A stretch of DNA of 64,000 nucleotides from Flavobacterium suncheonense GH29-5 = DSM 17707 (lineage in GTDB: Bacteria; Bacteroidota; Bacteroidia; Flavobacteriales; Flavobacteriaceae): the NCBI RefSeq assembly GCF_000430025.1, contig NZ_AUCZ01000004.1, forward strand, positions 1-64,000. The letters run 5' to 3'. Position 1 is the first letter of the stretch. Every line of letters starts with the position of its first letter. Below the pieces are notes generated by a model. That model was not told the DNA's origin, ran no database searches, and saw only the letters and a program-made list of their open reading frames with translations. Positions 33,395 to 42,860 of the stretch are shown here, in pieces. Both the position numbers and the translations under genes were made by a program.

Positions 33395-33395
33395 A

Positions 33396-33431
33396 TTGTG
33401 GGCACGGATTGCAAATCCGCGCTATCGGGTT
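33396..33431 (-). repeat. Right REP-like terminal repeat
   Basis: Exact inverted copy of 32741-32776. The last codons and the TAG stop (33422-33424) of the truncated gene at 33422-33685 are supplied by this repeat. Confidence 0.88.
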
Positions 33432-33685
33432 AAACGGCTCACCATTCTGTGGTCCGCCGAGTTCAGTAATAATGGGCGAAATGCGGTTCGCAGCATTTTA
33501 CCGGCTTTTCCGGCGCGTCCAAATTCCGAACCGTTCTCTCTGGTACGCTGAAATGCCGGATCACTCGCAATGCGGTTGGCATCAATACCGCCTTTTTCAC
33601 GAACTAAATACCCATCTCCCGATTTGTAAAAAGTAACATCCCCAATGGTACCTTTAATTTTAAATATGCCTTTCTGTCTGGCCAT
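33422..33685 (-). pseudogene. Truncated conserved flavobacterial protein (MARQKG family)
   Basis: 87 codons, starting MARQKGIFKIKGTIGDVTF and running through REKGGIDANRIASDPAFQRTR to VSRLTR. From memory of this conserved Bacteroidota family, intact members are about 200 residues long, so roughly the first 85 residues remain. The reading frame enters the right REP repeat and stops there at once. I do not know the family's function. The original C-terminal half is absent from the other side of the element, which implies a deletion at insertion. 33686-33811 upstream shows only a TCCGGA-TTGA-TCCGGA palindrome. Confidence 0.75.
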
Positions 33686-33941
33686 AATGTTTGTCTTTTA
33701 AATTAATAAAATAATTTGCTTATCAATCGTAATTCTGTTGCAACATTTCCGGATTGATCCGGAGGCAAATTTTTAAATTATATCAAGCGTTTTTACCCGC
33801 TGCCATTCCAAATGACAGAAAGGAACACAAAAGACATTTTTAGACGTAAACGACCACTTCAAACCGATACATTTATTAAATATTTTAGTGGCTCAAAAAA
33901 ACAGCAGCTTTTAAATAGCATAGACAAAGCATGGATAAAGT

Positions 33942-34139
33942 ATGAAAACAACACCCAAAAGAATTTGTATTTACCCGAAAGATGTACAAACCATAACCGG
34001 AAAAAGCTACCGTCAGTCAGCAAGGCTATTGCAAAGGATTAAGGAAGAACAAAATAAACCCCAATCCAGTTTGGTCAGTATCGATGAATTTTGTGAGTAT
34101 ACAGGTTTAAAAAAACAGTTAGTGGAAAATTATCTGTAA
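33942..34139 (+). CDS. Small HTH-like conserved protein
   Basis: A 65-residue protein, basic, with a likely helix-turn-helix: KRICIYPKDVQTITGKSYRQ, then ARLLQRIKEE and SIDEFCEYTGLKKQLVENYL. The pattern (KDVQ.ITGKS...R....I..EEFC.YTGL) is one I associate with conserved short proteins in flavobacteria, function unknown. It may bind DNA. Another frame (33812-34042) overlaps its 5' part and I consider that one unlikely. Confidence 0.6.
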   Translation: MKTTPKRICIYPKDVQTITGKSYRQSARLLQRIKEEQNKPQSSLVSIDEFCEYTGLKKQLVENYL

Positions 34140-34509
34140 GGAACATTAACATCACGCAGCAAAGCCTCCCGGGCTTTAAGCAAAACTAAAAACAAAAGAA
34201 CAGGATTTACGGTTCATTTTCAAAACCTACAGCTAAAATTCATATTGCAACAAAAAATCAAAGCAAAAATGTTGTTACAACGGTGCTAAAGCCAAGAAAC
34301 CACACACCGGTTCGTGTAAATTCGTGTAATTGGTGTAATTCGTGGCCAATTCAAAAAACTCTTAAAAAATTAAGAATTTCTTCATAAAACAACGGGTATT
34401 TCTTAAATTTGTTATTCTTCGCCTTGCTAGACACCAGGTTCACCTCATATTGTGGTAAGGTTGTGCATACCGGTTTACAGCGTTTTTTTAATCCGAAAAA
34501 AAGATACCT
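34140..34509 (+). other. Intergenic region with short repeats and a promoter
   Basis: This 370-bp gap holds an AAAGCC/GGCTTT hairpin near 34165, three near-copies of ATTCGTGTAA in tandem (34310-34345), and a TAAATTTG promoter element (34404-34411) that probably serves the gene at 34510. I see no coding frame in it. Confidence 0.5.
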
Positions 34510-36045
34510 ATGGATGATATTGTTGAAATACGGGAACTAAAGCTGGACGATTACAGACAACTGATTGAAACCATGGAAGCCGCCTACAAAAACTGGGTAG
34601 GCAACCTCTGGACGTTTATGGCCATAGACCGGCTCATCAAGAAATTCCCCGAAGGCCAGCTGGTCATTTGTTATAACGATAAAATCGTAGGCTGTGCGTT
34701 GTCCATCATTGTAAACTACGACGATTTTGGCGACAACCATACCTACAAAGAAATTACCGGAAATTATACCTTTTCCACCCACAACCCCCAAGGCGATGTA
34801 CTGTACGGAATCGAAGTGTTCATCCATCCCGATTACCGCGGAAGACGCTTAGGCCGCAGGCTCTACGACGTCCGGAAAGAACTCTGTGAGAAACTCAACC
34901 TCAAAGCGGTGGTTTTCGGCGGGCGCATCCCGAACTATTACCAGTACGAATCGGAAATGAAGCCCAAAGAGTATATTGCCAAAGTAAAACGCAAGGAAAT
35001 TTATGATCCTGTTTTATCTTTTCAGCTCAGTAACGATTTTCACGTTAAAAAAGTGCTTACCAATTACCTTCCCGAAGATTTGCAAAGCCGCGAATATGCC
35101 ACCTTGCTGCAATGGGATAACGTCTATTACGAAGACAGCGAAACAGAAACCAAAAGAGTAACCCGAAACGTCCGTCTTGGTCTTATCCAATGGGAAATGC
35201 GCTATTATACATCGCTGGAACAGTTGTTTACCCAGGCCGAATATTTTATCGATTCCGTATCGGCTTACAAATCGGATTTTGCGGTCTTTCCGGAATTTTT
35301 CAACGCCCCGATGATGGCACTGCTGGAAAGCAAAGACGAAGCCGATGCCATGCGACAGTTAGCCGACTATACCGAACAAATCAAAGACAAGTTCAGCGAA
35401 TGGGCCATCAAATACAACGTCAACATCATTACCGGAAGCATGCCTTTTATGGAAGACAACCGGCTTAAAAACGTTGGATTTCTCTGCCACCGCAACGGGA
35501 AAACCGAACGCTACGAAAAAATCCACATCACACCCGACGAGCAAAAATACTGGGGGCTTAAAGGCGGCGACATGCTCAGAACCTACGATACCGACGCCGG
35601 AAAAATTGGCATCCTAATCTGCTACGACGTAGAATTTCCCGAACTTGCCCGTTTGCTTTCCGAAGAAAGAATGCAGATACTGTTTGTCCCGTATTTAACC
35701 GATACCCACAATGCCTACATGCGAGTACGCCATTGCGCCGCAGCCCGGGCGATTGAAAACGAGTGTTTTGTGGCCATTACGGGAAGCGTCGGGAATTTGC
35801 CTCAGGTGGAAGCGATGGATTTGCACTATTCGCAGGCCGTGGTGTTTACGCCTTGTGACTTTGCCTTTCCGTTTAACGGCATCAAAAGTGAAGCGACCGC
35901 CAATACCGAAATGATTCTGATTTCCGATGTCGATTTGAGTTTACTGGAAAGTCTGCATTTCCACGGCAGCGTAAAAAACCTCTTAGACAAAAGAAACGAT
36001 TTGTATGCCACGCAACTGTTAAAATCAGTGCCTTCCGAAGGATAA
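34510..36045 (+). CDS. GNAT acetyltransferase-nitrilase fusion
   Basis: A 511-residue two-domain enzyme. Residues 1-165 form a GNAT acyltransferase with the acetyl-CoA loop DYRGRRLGRRLYD (108-120). Residues 220-505 form a carbon-nitrogen hydrolase with the triad Glu262 (FPEFF), Lys337 (YEKIHI) and Cys371 (LICYDVEFPE). The fusion is known from other bacteria; its substrate is not established. Nitrilase-superfamily enzymes hydrolyse amides, so the protein may acetylate and deaminate, or repair, a small amide. No signal peptide. It has higher GC than the region before 33 kb, marking return to core genome. A terminator follows. Confidence 0.93.
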   Translation: MDDIVEIRELKLDDYRQLIETMEAAYKNWVGNLWTFMAIDRLIKKFPEGQLVICYNDKIVGCALSIIVNYDDFGDNHTYKEITGNYTFSTHNPQGDVLYGIEVFIHPDYRGRRLGRRLYDVRKELCEKLNLKAVVFGGRIPNYYQYESEMKPKEYIAKVKRKEIYDPVLSFQLSNDFHVKKVLTNYLPEDLQSREYATLLQWDNVYYEDSETETKRVTRNVRLGLIQWEMRYYTSLEQLFTQAEYFIDSVSAYKSDFAVFPEFFNAPMMALLESKDEADAMRQLADYTEQIKDKFSEWAIKYNVNIITGSMPFMEDNRLKNVGFLCHRNGKTERYEKIHITPDEQKYWGLKGGDMLRTYDTDAGKIGILICYDVEFPELARLLSEERMQILFVPYLTDTHNAYMRVRHCAAARAIENECFVAITGSVGNLPQVEAMDLHYSQAVVFTPCDFAFPFNGIKSEATANTEMILISDVDLSLLESLHFHGSVKNLLDKRNDLYATQLLKSVPSEG

Positions 36046-36082
36046 ACAGGCAATATGAAGTAAAAAAACAGTTGAAAATGAA

Positions 36083-36110
36083 AAAAGCCGGGGTGGAGCC
36101 CCCGACTTTT
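36083..36110 (+). terminator. Terminator of the GNAT-nitrilase gene
   Basis: AAAAG-C-CGGGG (36083-36093) pairs with CCCCG-A-CTTTT (36100-36110) with one mismatch. Confidence 0.75.
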
Positions 36111-36233
36111 AAAGTGAACGTGTAACCACATTGCTGTGCGTTCGGGTACAAATGTAATGCTAATTATCGGATTTAAGTCGTTTTTTCTCTGATATTTTTA
36201 TGGGAATAAAAAACAGACGAAAGCGGGTAAAGA

Positions 36234-36265
36234 AAAAGCCACTGTACCGAAGTACAATGGCTTTT
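36234..36265 (-). terminator. Terminator of the RND efflux operon
   Basis: AAAAGCCACTGTAC (36234-36247) pairs with GTACAATGGCTTTT (36252-36265) with one mismatch and a 4-nt loop. The T run is on the minus strand, after the TolC-like gene. The stem is also usable on the plus strand. Confidence 0.75.
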
Positions 36266-36290
36266 CATCAATCCATAATAACTAACTGCA

Positions 36291-37727
36291 TTATTGCCAG
36301 CCGCCTCCTAAAGCTCGGTAAATGTTAACCATGGCGTTTAGCTGCTGCATTTTGGTTTCCACCAAATCGAATTTGGATTCCAGAGCATCGCGTTGGGTTA
36401 ACAAAACTTCCATATAATCGGCACGGGCAGAACGGAACAAATCGTTGGATATGTTAACCGAGTTGTTCAGCGCTTCCACCTGTTGGCTTCTCAAAGCATA
36501 ACTCTTTTCCAGATTACTGATTTTAGACACCTGATTGCTCACTTCAATATAGGCTTTCAGAATGGTCTGCTCGTAATTGTAAGCCGCCTGAATCTGTTTT
36601 GCGTTGGCCGTATTGTAGCTTGCTTTAATCGCATTTCGGTTGATTAAAGGTGCCATTAAATCACCGGCTAACGAGTACAATAACGATTTCGGTTTGAAAA
36701 GATATTCCGGATTAAAGGCCTGATACCCGATACCGGCAGAAATCCCTACAGAAGGGTAGAAACGTGCTTTCGCCGATTTCACGTCCAGTTTCGTAGCGGC
36801 CAATTCGTATTCCGCCTGTTTGATGTCCGGACGGTTGGCCAGCAAATCCGACGGTAAACCAGTGTGTACCACATTGGGCAGGCTTTCAGTAAAAGTACCG
36901 CTGTTGCGTTCCACAGGCTGCGGGAATCTGCCGACTAAGAAATTAATCCGGTTCTCCGTTTCCACAATTTGCTGTTGAATGTCAAATTGCAGGCTCTTGG
37001 TTTTAAACACTTCGGCTTCAAATTTCTTAACGGCCAATTCGGTCGTACGTGCGGCATCTTTCTGCCATTTTACGATTTCCAAAGCATTACTTTGAATGGC
37101 AATGTTCTGATTTACAATTTCCAGCTGATTGTCTAACGCCAGCAATTCATAATACGAATTCGCAATTTCCGAAACCAGATTGGTTACCATGAAATTTTTC
37201 CCTTCCACCGAAGAAAGATAACGACTCACCGCCGATTTCTTGGCGTTGCGGAGTTTTTTCCAGATGTCCAGTTCCCAGTTCGCGTAAAGCCCTAAATTGA
37301 AATCGTTTAGCGGTTCCGGCATTTCTTCCCCGGGGCTGATTTCAGTAGTGGCTTCCATAGCCCCGATGTTAGTGTACCGCGCTTTTTTATCCACGGCGGC
37401 TCCGGCTTTGGCATTTACAAACGGGAGGTATTCTCCTTTTCGGGCTTTGATTTCGTTTTTTGAAATCTCAATCTCCTGCATCGTAATGTTCAGCTCCTGA
37501 TTGTTTTTCAACGCTTCGTCAATCAATGCTTGCAGGTTGGCATCCTTAAAATAGGTTTTCCAGGACATTTTTCCCGAATTCACCGTGTCCTGAACAGCGG
37601 TATACTGCTCAGGAACTTTGGTGTTGGCATTCTTTTCGGCTAGGCCGGGTGTTTTACAGCCTGCTACACTCAGCAGAATGAGCGTGCCGGCTATGCAACT
37701 ATATTTCCAGTTCTTAGTTGTTTTCAT
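36291..37727 (-). CDS. TolC-family outer-membrane efflux lipoprotein
   Basis: A 478-residue outer-membrane channel of the NodT/OprM type. The start at 37727 gives a lipoprotein signal (LLSVAGCKTP, Cys about residue 20); an earlier in-frame ATG would add 13 residues upstream. Two internally repeated helical domains typical of TolC are visible, with the conserved NRPDIKQAEYELAATK segment. It overlaps the RND pump gene by 14 bp and completes a three-part efflux system spanning both membranes. Substrates cannot be inferred, as no regulator is adjacent. Confidence 0.93.
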   Translation of the reverse strand: MKTTKNWKYSCIAGTLILLSVAGCKTPGLAEKNANTKVPEQYTAVQDTVNSGKMSWKTYFKDANLQALIDEALKNNQELNITMQEIEISKNEIKARKGEYLPFVNAKAGAAVDKKARYTNIGAMEATTEISPGEEMPEPLNDFNLGLYANWELDIWKKLRNAKKSAVSRYLSSVEGKNFMVTNLVSEIANSYYELLALDNQLEIVNQNIAIQSNALEIVKWQKDAARTTELAVKKFEAEVFKTKSLQFDIQQQIVETENRINFLVGRFPQPVERNSGTFTESLPNVVHTGLPSDLLANRPDIKQAEYELAATKLDVKSAKARFYPSVGISAGIGYQAFNPEYLFKPKSLLYSLAGDLMAPLINRNAIKASYNTANAKQIQAAYNYEQTILKAYIEVSNQVSKISNLEKSYALRSQQVEALNNSVNISNDLFRSARADYMEVLLTQRDALESKFDLVETKMQQLNAMVNIYRALGGGWQ

Positions 37728-40700
37728 GGTTTTCTTCAGTTTCTTGTTGTGGTTTAAACGCATCAATCATATGCACGAATTCATCGGATAAGGAGCTTTC
37801 GTCTTCGCCTTTAATCAGTTTACGGCCGTCGGCCAACGATCCGAAAATGTAATACAGTCCCGGAACGACAATTACGCCGAAAACAGTTCCCAACAACATT
37901 CCGCCTAAAGCAGCCGCTCCAATGGTTTTATTTCCGATGGCACCGGCTCCTGTGGCAATAATCAACGGAATTAGTCCGGCAATAAAAGCAAAGGAAGTCA
38001 TCAGAATCGGACGGAAACGCACTTTTGCCCCTTCGATGGCTGCTTCGAGTATGGTCATGCCTTCGTTGTGCTTCTGTATGGCAAATTCCACAATCAGCAC
38101 GGCATTCTTCCCGAGCAGTCCGACGAGCATGATGAGCCCGATCTGCGCGTAAATATTGTTTTCAAGCCCCATTAACTGCAGCAGCATAAACGATCCGAAA
38201 ATACCCGCCGGCAACGAGAAAATAACCGACAACGGAATGATGAAACTTTCGTATTGCGCCGCTAAAACCAAATACACGAAAATCAGTACGATGCCGAAAA
38301 TGTAAATGGATTCGTTACCCCGGTTGGATTCGTCATAAGACAGACCTTCCCAGGCGATGTCATAGCCTTTTGGCAACGAAACTTCGGCTACTTCACGAAT
38401 GGCCTGAATGGCTTCGGCAGTGGTGTACCCTTTTGCCGGAAGTCCCTGAATCGCCGCGGAATTATACATGTTGTAGCGCGTAATCTCATTCGGTCCCTGT
38501 GATTTTTTCAGGGTCATAAACGCGGAATACGGTACCATTTCCCCATTTTCGTTTTTCACAAACATGTTCAAAATGTCCGAAGGCAATCGTCGGAATTTAG
38601 GATCGGATTGAACATACACTTTAAAGAAACGGCCAAATTTGATGAACCCCTGTTCGTAGGTACTACCAATCATGATGTTGAGGTTTTCCATGGCTTTACC
38701 GATGGAAACGCCTTTCTGCATCGCCAAATCGTTGTTGATTTCCAGCTCGTATTGCGGATAATTGGCCGCGAAGAAGGTAAACAAACCGGTCAGTTCTTTG
38801 CGTTTGCCCAAATCGGCCATGAATTTTTTGTTGACTTTGTCGAATTCGTGGTAATCGGTTGTGGTATTCTTGTCCAGCAAACGCATCGAGAAACCGCCCG
38901 AAGAACCGAATCCCGGAATGGCTGGTGGCTCAAAGTATTCCACCACGGCGCCCAATCCTTTCGATTTTTCTTCCAGTTCTTCCATGATTTCCTTCACGGT
39001 ATGTTCCCGTTCCGACCAAGGTTTTAGGTTGATTAGACAGGTGCCGGCATTCGAACCGCGTCCTTCCGTCATAATCTCATAACCAGCCAATGAAGACACC
39101 GATTCTATTCCGTCAACACTTTTACATATTTTCTGCAGTTTTTGCGAAATCTGATTGGTGCGTTCCAAAGTCGAGCCCGGAGGCGTCTGAATAATGGCAT
39201 AAATGGTTCCCTGATCTTCATTCGGAATAAATCCGGACGGCAGAATTTGATTTTCAAAGATAATGCCCGCACAGAAAGCAGCTAAGATTCCAAACGTAAC
39301 CCATCTTCGGCTGGCAATCTTTCGTAACAGCGAAACATATTTACCGGTCAGTCGGTCAAAAATACTATTGAACTTGTCAAGGGCGCGGGTAAAGGCATTG
39401 CTTTTCTTTTCGTGCCCGTGATGGTTTTTCAGCATGATGGCACACAATACCGGGGTTAGGGTAAGGGCAACCAAAGCCGAAATCACAATCGAACTCGCCA
39501 TGGTAATCGAGAACTGACGGTAGAACGTTCCTACAGGACCCGACATGAAGGAAATCGGCAGGAATACGGAAACCATTACCGCAGTAATCGCAATAATTGC
39601 CCCGCTGATTTCGCCCAATACTTTTTTAACGGCCTGATACGGTGTGATATGCGGGTCTTCCTCAAACTTGGCATGGACGGCCTCGACGACGACAATCGCG
39701 TCATCCACCACGATACCAATCGCCAGTACAAGCGCAAATAAGGTAACTAAGTTGATGGAAAGCCCGAAGAACTGAATCACAAAGAACGCCCCGATTAACG
39801 ATACCGGTACGGCAATAATCGGAATTAAAGTCGAACGCCAGTCGCCTAAGAAGATAAACACTACAAAAGCTACCAGAATGAACGCATCGCGTAAGGTGTC
39901 AACAACCTGTTCAATAGACGCATCAAGGAACTGCGAAACGTCGTAACTGATTTTGTAATCCATGCCAGGAGGAAAGGTTTCTTTCATTTCCTCCAGTTTG
40001 GCTTTGATTTCTTCAATAACCTCGCTGGCGTTACTGCCGTAGTTTTGTTTTAAGACGATGGCCGCAGACGGGCTTCCGTCCAAATTGGAATAGATGTCGA
40101 AGAATTCACTTCCCAATTCCACTTTTCCGATGTCTTTCAAACGGATTTTTTCGCCATCTGAATTCGCACGGATAATTACGTTTTCGTATTCTTTAGGCTC
40201 GCTGAAACGGCCTTTATAGGTCAGTACATATTCCAGTGACTGGGCAGCAATACCCGAACTCTGTCCGATCCGGCCCGGACGTCCGATGATACTTTGTTCG
40301 CCTAAAGCGTCCATCACTTCATCCACCGAAATATTATACGAACGCATCCGCTCCGGATTTAACCAGACCCGCATCGCATAGGTTCGGCTTCCCAAAATCT
40401 GGGAACGCGCCACACCTTTCAGTCGGTTGATTTCGGGAATCATTTTTACGCTGGCATAATTGTACAGGAATTTTTCGTCCATGCCTTTGTCTTTCGAGTA
40501 AAGGTTCACGTACATTAGCATGGAAGGCTGAATCGGAGTAATGACAACCCCTTCCCGTTGTACCAGTTCCGGCAAGAGCGGCATCACCTGATCGACCCTG
40601 GTTTTTACCCGGACTACGGCTTCGTTGGGGTCGGTTCCGGGTTCAAAAATGATTCTTAAGGTGGCCTCTCCGGCACTGGTGGCGTCGGTGGCAATATAAC

Positions 40701-40926
40701 GCATGCCTTCCACACCGTTTATGGCATTTTCCAAACTGATAAGTGTCGATTTTACCAATACATCGGCACTCGCACCGGGATAGGCAATAAAGATGTTAAC
40801 GGTGGTTGGCGCAATTTGCGGAAACTGTGAGATGGGCAACTGTTTGATGGCCAGCGATCCCACAAAAAGTATCACGATGGAAATCACAATCGCGAATACC
40901 GGTCTGTGTATGAATTTGCTAAACAT
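37714..40926 (-). CDS. RND multidrug efflux pump, HAE1 (AcrB) family
   Basis: A 1070-residue inner-membrane pump, usual length for AcrB-like proteins, with twelve membrane spans and two large periplasmic loops. HAE1 features seen: PISQFPQIAPTTV near the start, the ALVLAIGIVVDDAIVVVEAV stretch with the proton-relay Asp pair, and VGLLGKNAVLIVEFA in the second half. It should exchange protons for hydrophobic compounds such as drugs, bile salts or dyes. The membrane-fusion gene lies 25 bp upstream and the TolC gene overlaps downstream, so they form one operon. Confidence 0.96.
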   Translation of the reverse strand: MFSKFIHRPVFAIVISIVILFVGSLAIKQLPISQFPQIAPTTVNIFIAYPGASADVLVKSTLISLENAINGVEGMRYIATDATSAGEATLRIIFEPGTDPNEAVVRVKTRVDQVMPLLPELVQREGVVITPIQPSMLMYVNLYSKDKGMDEKFLYNYASVKMIPEINRLKGVARSQILGSRTYAMRVWLNPERMRSYNISVDEVMDALGEQSIIGRPGRIGQSSGIAAQSLEYVLTYKGRFSEPKEYENVIIRANSDGEKIRLKDIGKVELGSEFFDIYSNLDGSPSAAIVLKQNYGSNASEVIEEIKAKLEEMKETFPPGMDYKISYDVSQFLDASIEQVVDTLRDAFILVAFVVFIFLGDWRSTLIPIIAVPVSLIGAFFVIQFFGLSINLVTLFALVLAIGIVVDDAIVVVEAVHAKFEEDPHITPYQAVKKVLGEISGAIIAITAVMVSVFLPISFMSGPVGTFYRQFSITMASSIVISALVALTLTPVLCAIMLKNHHGHEKKSNAFTRALDKFNSIFDRLTGKYVSLLRKIASRRWVTFGILAAFCAGIIFENQILPSGFIPNEDQGTIYAIIQTPPGSTLERTNQISQKLQKICKSVDGIESVSSLAGYEIMTEGRGSNAGTCLINLKPWSEREHTVKEIMEELEEKSKGLGAVVEYFEPPAIPGFGSSGGFSMRLLDKNTTTDYHEFDKVNKKFMADLGKRKELTGLFTFFAANYPQYELEINNDLAMQKGVSIGKAMENLNIMIGSTYEQGFIKFGRFFKVYVQSDPKFRRLPSDILNMFVKNENGEMVPYSAFMTLKKSQGPNEITRYNMYNSAAIQGLPAKGYTTAEAIQAIREVAEVSLPKGYDIAWEGLSYDESNRGNESIYIFGIVLIFVYLVLAAQYESFIIPLSVIFSLPAGIFGSFMLLQLMGLENNIYAQIGLIMLVGLLGKNAVLIVEFAIQKHNEGMTILEAAIEGAKVRFRPILMTSFAFIAGLIPLIIATGAGAIGNKTIGAAALGGMLLGTVFGVIVVPGLYYIFGSLADGRKLIKGEDESSLSDEFVHMIDAFKPQQETEENHENN

Positions 40927-40951
40927 TTTTCTCTTTTTTTAAGATTTATAA

Positions 40952-42034
40952 TTATTCAGCATACAAGTCTAAATGCGACAACACGGTGTTCGGAGCGACT
41001 GCTTTATACTCGATTTTTTCGTTTTCTTTCACCAGGCCTAATCCTTCCAGCAGAATTTTATCGCCTTCCGATAAGCCTTTTACGGCGAAGATGTGCGGCA
41101 ATTCGGCCACTATGGAAATGGCTTTGGAATGTACTACATTGTTTTGGTCTACCACATATACATATTTTTTCTCCAGTACTTCGAAAGTGGCTTTTTGAGG
41201 AATCAGCATCACATTTTTCAGCGGAATCGTGGTTTGAACACTTCCGGTTTCGCCATGGCGCAGCAGCCCTTTCGGATTCGGGAAGGTCGCACGGAAAGAA
41301 ATGTTACCAGTTTCGTTGTTAAAATCGGCTTCAATGGTTTCTACAACGCCTTTTTGAGGGAAGAACTCGTTATTTGCCATCAGCAAATCCACGGTGGTTT
41401 TGCCGTTATCTTTCGTTTTCGATTTGTAATCCAGATATTCCGCTTCCGGAACGTTGTAGTACACCCACATTTTGCTGTTATCAGACAAATTAGTCAACAA
41501 ATCGCCTTCTTCCAGCAAACTTCCCAAACGCACATGGAATTTGTCGATAATCCCGTCAAACGGCGCGCGGATTTCGGTAAACTGTAAATGCACTTTTGCC
41601 ACACCCAGTTCCGCTATGGCTTTGTCTAACTTGGCTTTTGCCATGGCAAGTTCGTTAGGAGAAACGACGTTTTTCTCGGCTAATCTTTTGGTGTTCTGAT
41701 ATTCGATTTGCACAAAGTTGACCTCGGCCTGCATTTTCTGCACATCCGCCTGATAGAGGTTCGGCATGATTTGGAACAACAATTGGCCTTTTTTTACGAA
41801 TTGGCCTTCGTCTACATAAATCTTCTGTAAATATCCGCGTTCCTGAGCCCGTAATTCGATATGATTGATGGCGTGAATCTGGCACACATAAGATTTTGTG
41901 ATTAAAGTGTCTTTTTGTATAGGGTTGGTAACCAAAAAGTTGTGATTTTCTTCTTTCTTTTCTTTTTCAGTATTGCAGCTGGTGTTCCATAGCAGACCAC
42001 ACAAGCTAAGAAGCAATAAAAGTCTTTTAGCCAT
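40952..42034 (-). CDS. RND efflux periplasmic adaptor (membrane fusion protein)
   Basis: A 360-residue lipoprotein (NTSC lipobox, about residue 20) of the HlyD/AcrA type. It shows the first lipoyl half (LRAQERGYLQKIYVDEGQ), a long helical hairpin (about 110-165), the second lipoyl half (FTEIRAPFDGIIDKF) and beta-barrel parts. It bridges the pump and the outer-membrane channel. It is the first of the three efflux genes, 25 bp before the pump. Confidence 0.94.
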   Translation of the reverse strand: MAKRLLLLLSLCGLLWNTSCNTEKEKKEENHNFLVTNPIQKDTLITKSYVCQIHAINHIELRAQERGYLQKIYVDEGQFVKKGQLLFQIMPNLYQADVQKMQAEVNFVQIEYQNTKRLAEKNVVSPNELAMAKAKLDKAIAELGVAKVHLQFTEIRAPFDGIIDKFHVRLGSLLEEGDLLTNLSDNSKMWVYYNVPEAEYLDYKSKTKDNGKTTVDLLMANNEFFPQKGVVETIEADFNNETGNISFRATFPNPKGLLRHGETGSVQTTIPLKNVMLIPQKATFEVLEKKYVYVVDQNNVVHSKAISIVAELPHIFAVKGLSEGDKILLEGLGLVKENEKIEYKAVAPNTVLSHLDLYAE

Positions 42035-42161
42035 AATAATAAAAATGGTTATGATTGTAAATTTTGAAATGGTAAAGGTGCTCCGGCTTGTTTTAGAGAA
42101 CTAAAAAAGTCAGTTTAAGCCATAAAGGCTTTAAGGGAGCAATTCCGGGAAAGAAGCGGGA

Positions 42162-42575
42162 TCAAATCCTGTAGACGCAGAAAATAATGCAGAACGACTT
42201 AATCGTTGCGAGGTATAAGAAATGTTGGCAGGGTGCTAAACCGTTGTGAAACAGTTGGCTGATATTGCCGTTGGTAGCTGTAAAAAAGTAGGTTTCAAAG
42301 AAACTGAAAGTGCCGCTGAGGTGATTGAACTGAAAATTTTCCGTTTCAATTTCACTTTCGGAAAGCTCAATTTTGTCTTTAAAAGCCTTTGGAATAAATA
42401 AGTACTGCTTAACATCAGCATCCGATTTAAACTCAGCATCTGAAGAAGCATACACTTCGGAATTCTTTTCAGAGGATAAAAAATGAGCGTGCGCCTTATC
42501 GGAATTAACAGCAAACAGGTTGTTAAACCATAAGACGGTAAAAAGAAGCAGGATGTGATGAAACAGTCTCTTCAT
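42162..42575 (-). CDS. Small exported protein of unknown function
   Basis: A 137-residue protein with a signal peptide (about 1-22, ending NLFAV). The rest is polar, without a motif I recognise, and ends in a hydrophobic, cysteine-containing stretch (SFCIIFCVYRI). A TACTTTTG element (complement of 42584-42591) lies only 8 bp before the ATG, which would make its message nearly leaderless. It precedes the efflux operon on the same strand by 127 bp and could be its first gene, though the gap makes this uncertain. 42592-42816 shows nothing clear. Confidence 0.55.
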   Translation of the reverse strand: MKRLFHHILLLFTVLWFNNLFAVNSDKAHAHFLSSEKNSEVYASSDAEFKSDADVKQYLFIPKAFKDKIELSESEIETENFQFNHLSGTFSFFETYFFTATNGNISQLFHNGLAPCQHFLYLATIKSFCIIFCVYRI

Positions 42576-42816
42576 AAGTACGGCAAAAGTAATTAAAGTT
42601 TTCTGTTAAGGAAACTTAATGCATATAAAATGATGTTAAAATAATTTTACGGTTTTAAAAAGTGTGTTGTGACGCTTTGCTTTTGTTTAAAAAGGTTTTG
42701 GAGGAAGCAGTCGTAAATCCGGAGAAGAATATTTTAGCGTTTTAGCTGTCCTGAAACGGTTTGTAAATTTAGATTTAAAAAATGCAATTTATTTATGATA
42801 GAAAATCAGAAATAGT

Positions 42817-42824
42817 TACTTTTG
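42817..42824 (+). promoter_or_regulatory. TACTTTTG promoter of the SPT-like gene
   Basis: Matches TAnnTTTG. The ATG at 42861 is 36 nt downstream. It settles the start, since the only earlier in-frame start (TTG, 42822) lies inside this element. Confidence 0.6.
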
Positions 42825-42860
42825 GAGCGATTAAAAATCAGACTTATACATTCTTGCATT

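Larger units (their letters stand above)
32741..33431 (+). mobile_element. REP/RAYT element with perfect 36-bp inverted ends
   Basis: A 691-bp element. The outer 36 bp on each side are exact reverse complements (32741-32776 and 33396-33431), and each contains its own small palindrome CGGATT-TGC-AATCCG. Between them is one gene for a REP-associated tyrosine transposase. Truncated genes flank both sides, so its arrival was accompanied by loss of host DNA. No direct target duplication is visible, as expected for Y1 transposition. Confidence 0.85.

Noticed and set aside
33812-34042. 76-codon frame overlapping the HTH-like gene at 33942
   Set aside because: Its last third lies out of frame inside a gene that resembles a conserved family, and its own sequence has no recognisable features.
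34300-34350. Three ATTCGTGTAA-like copies considered as a CRISPR array
   Set aside because: Units are about 10-13 nt with no spacers and no cas genes are present.
38608-39027. Long frames opposite the RND pump gene
   Set aside because: Antisense shadows of a well-supported pump gene.
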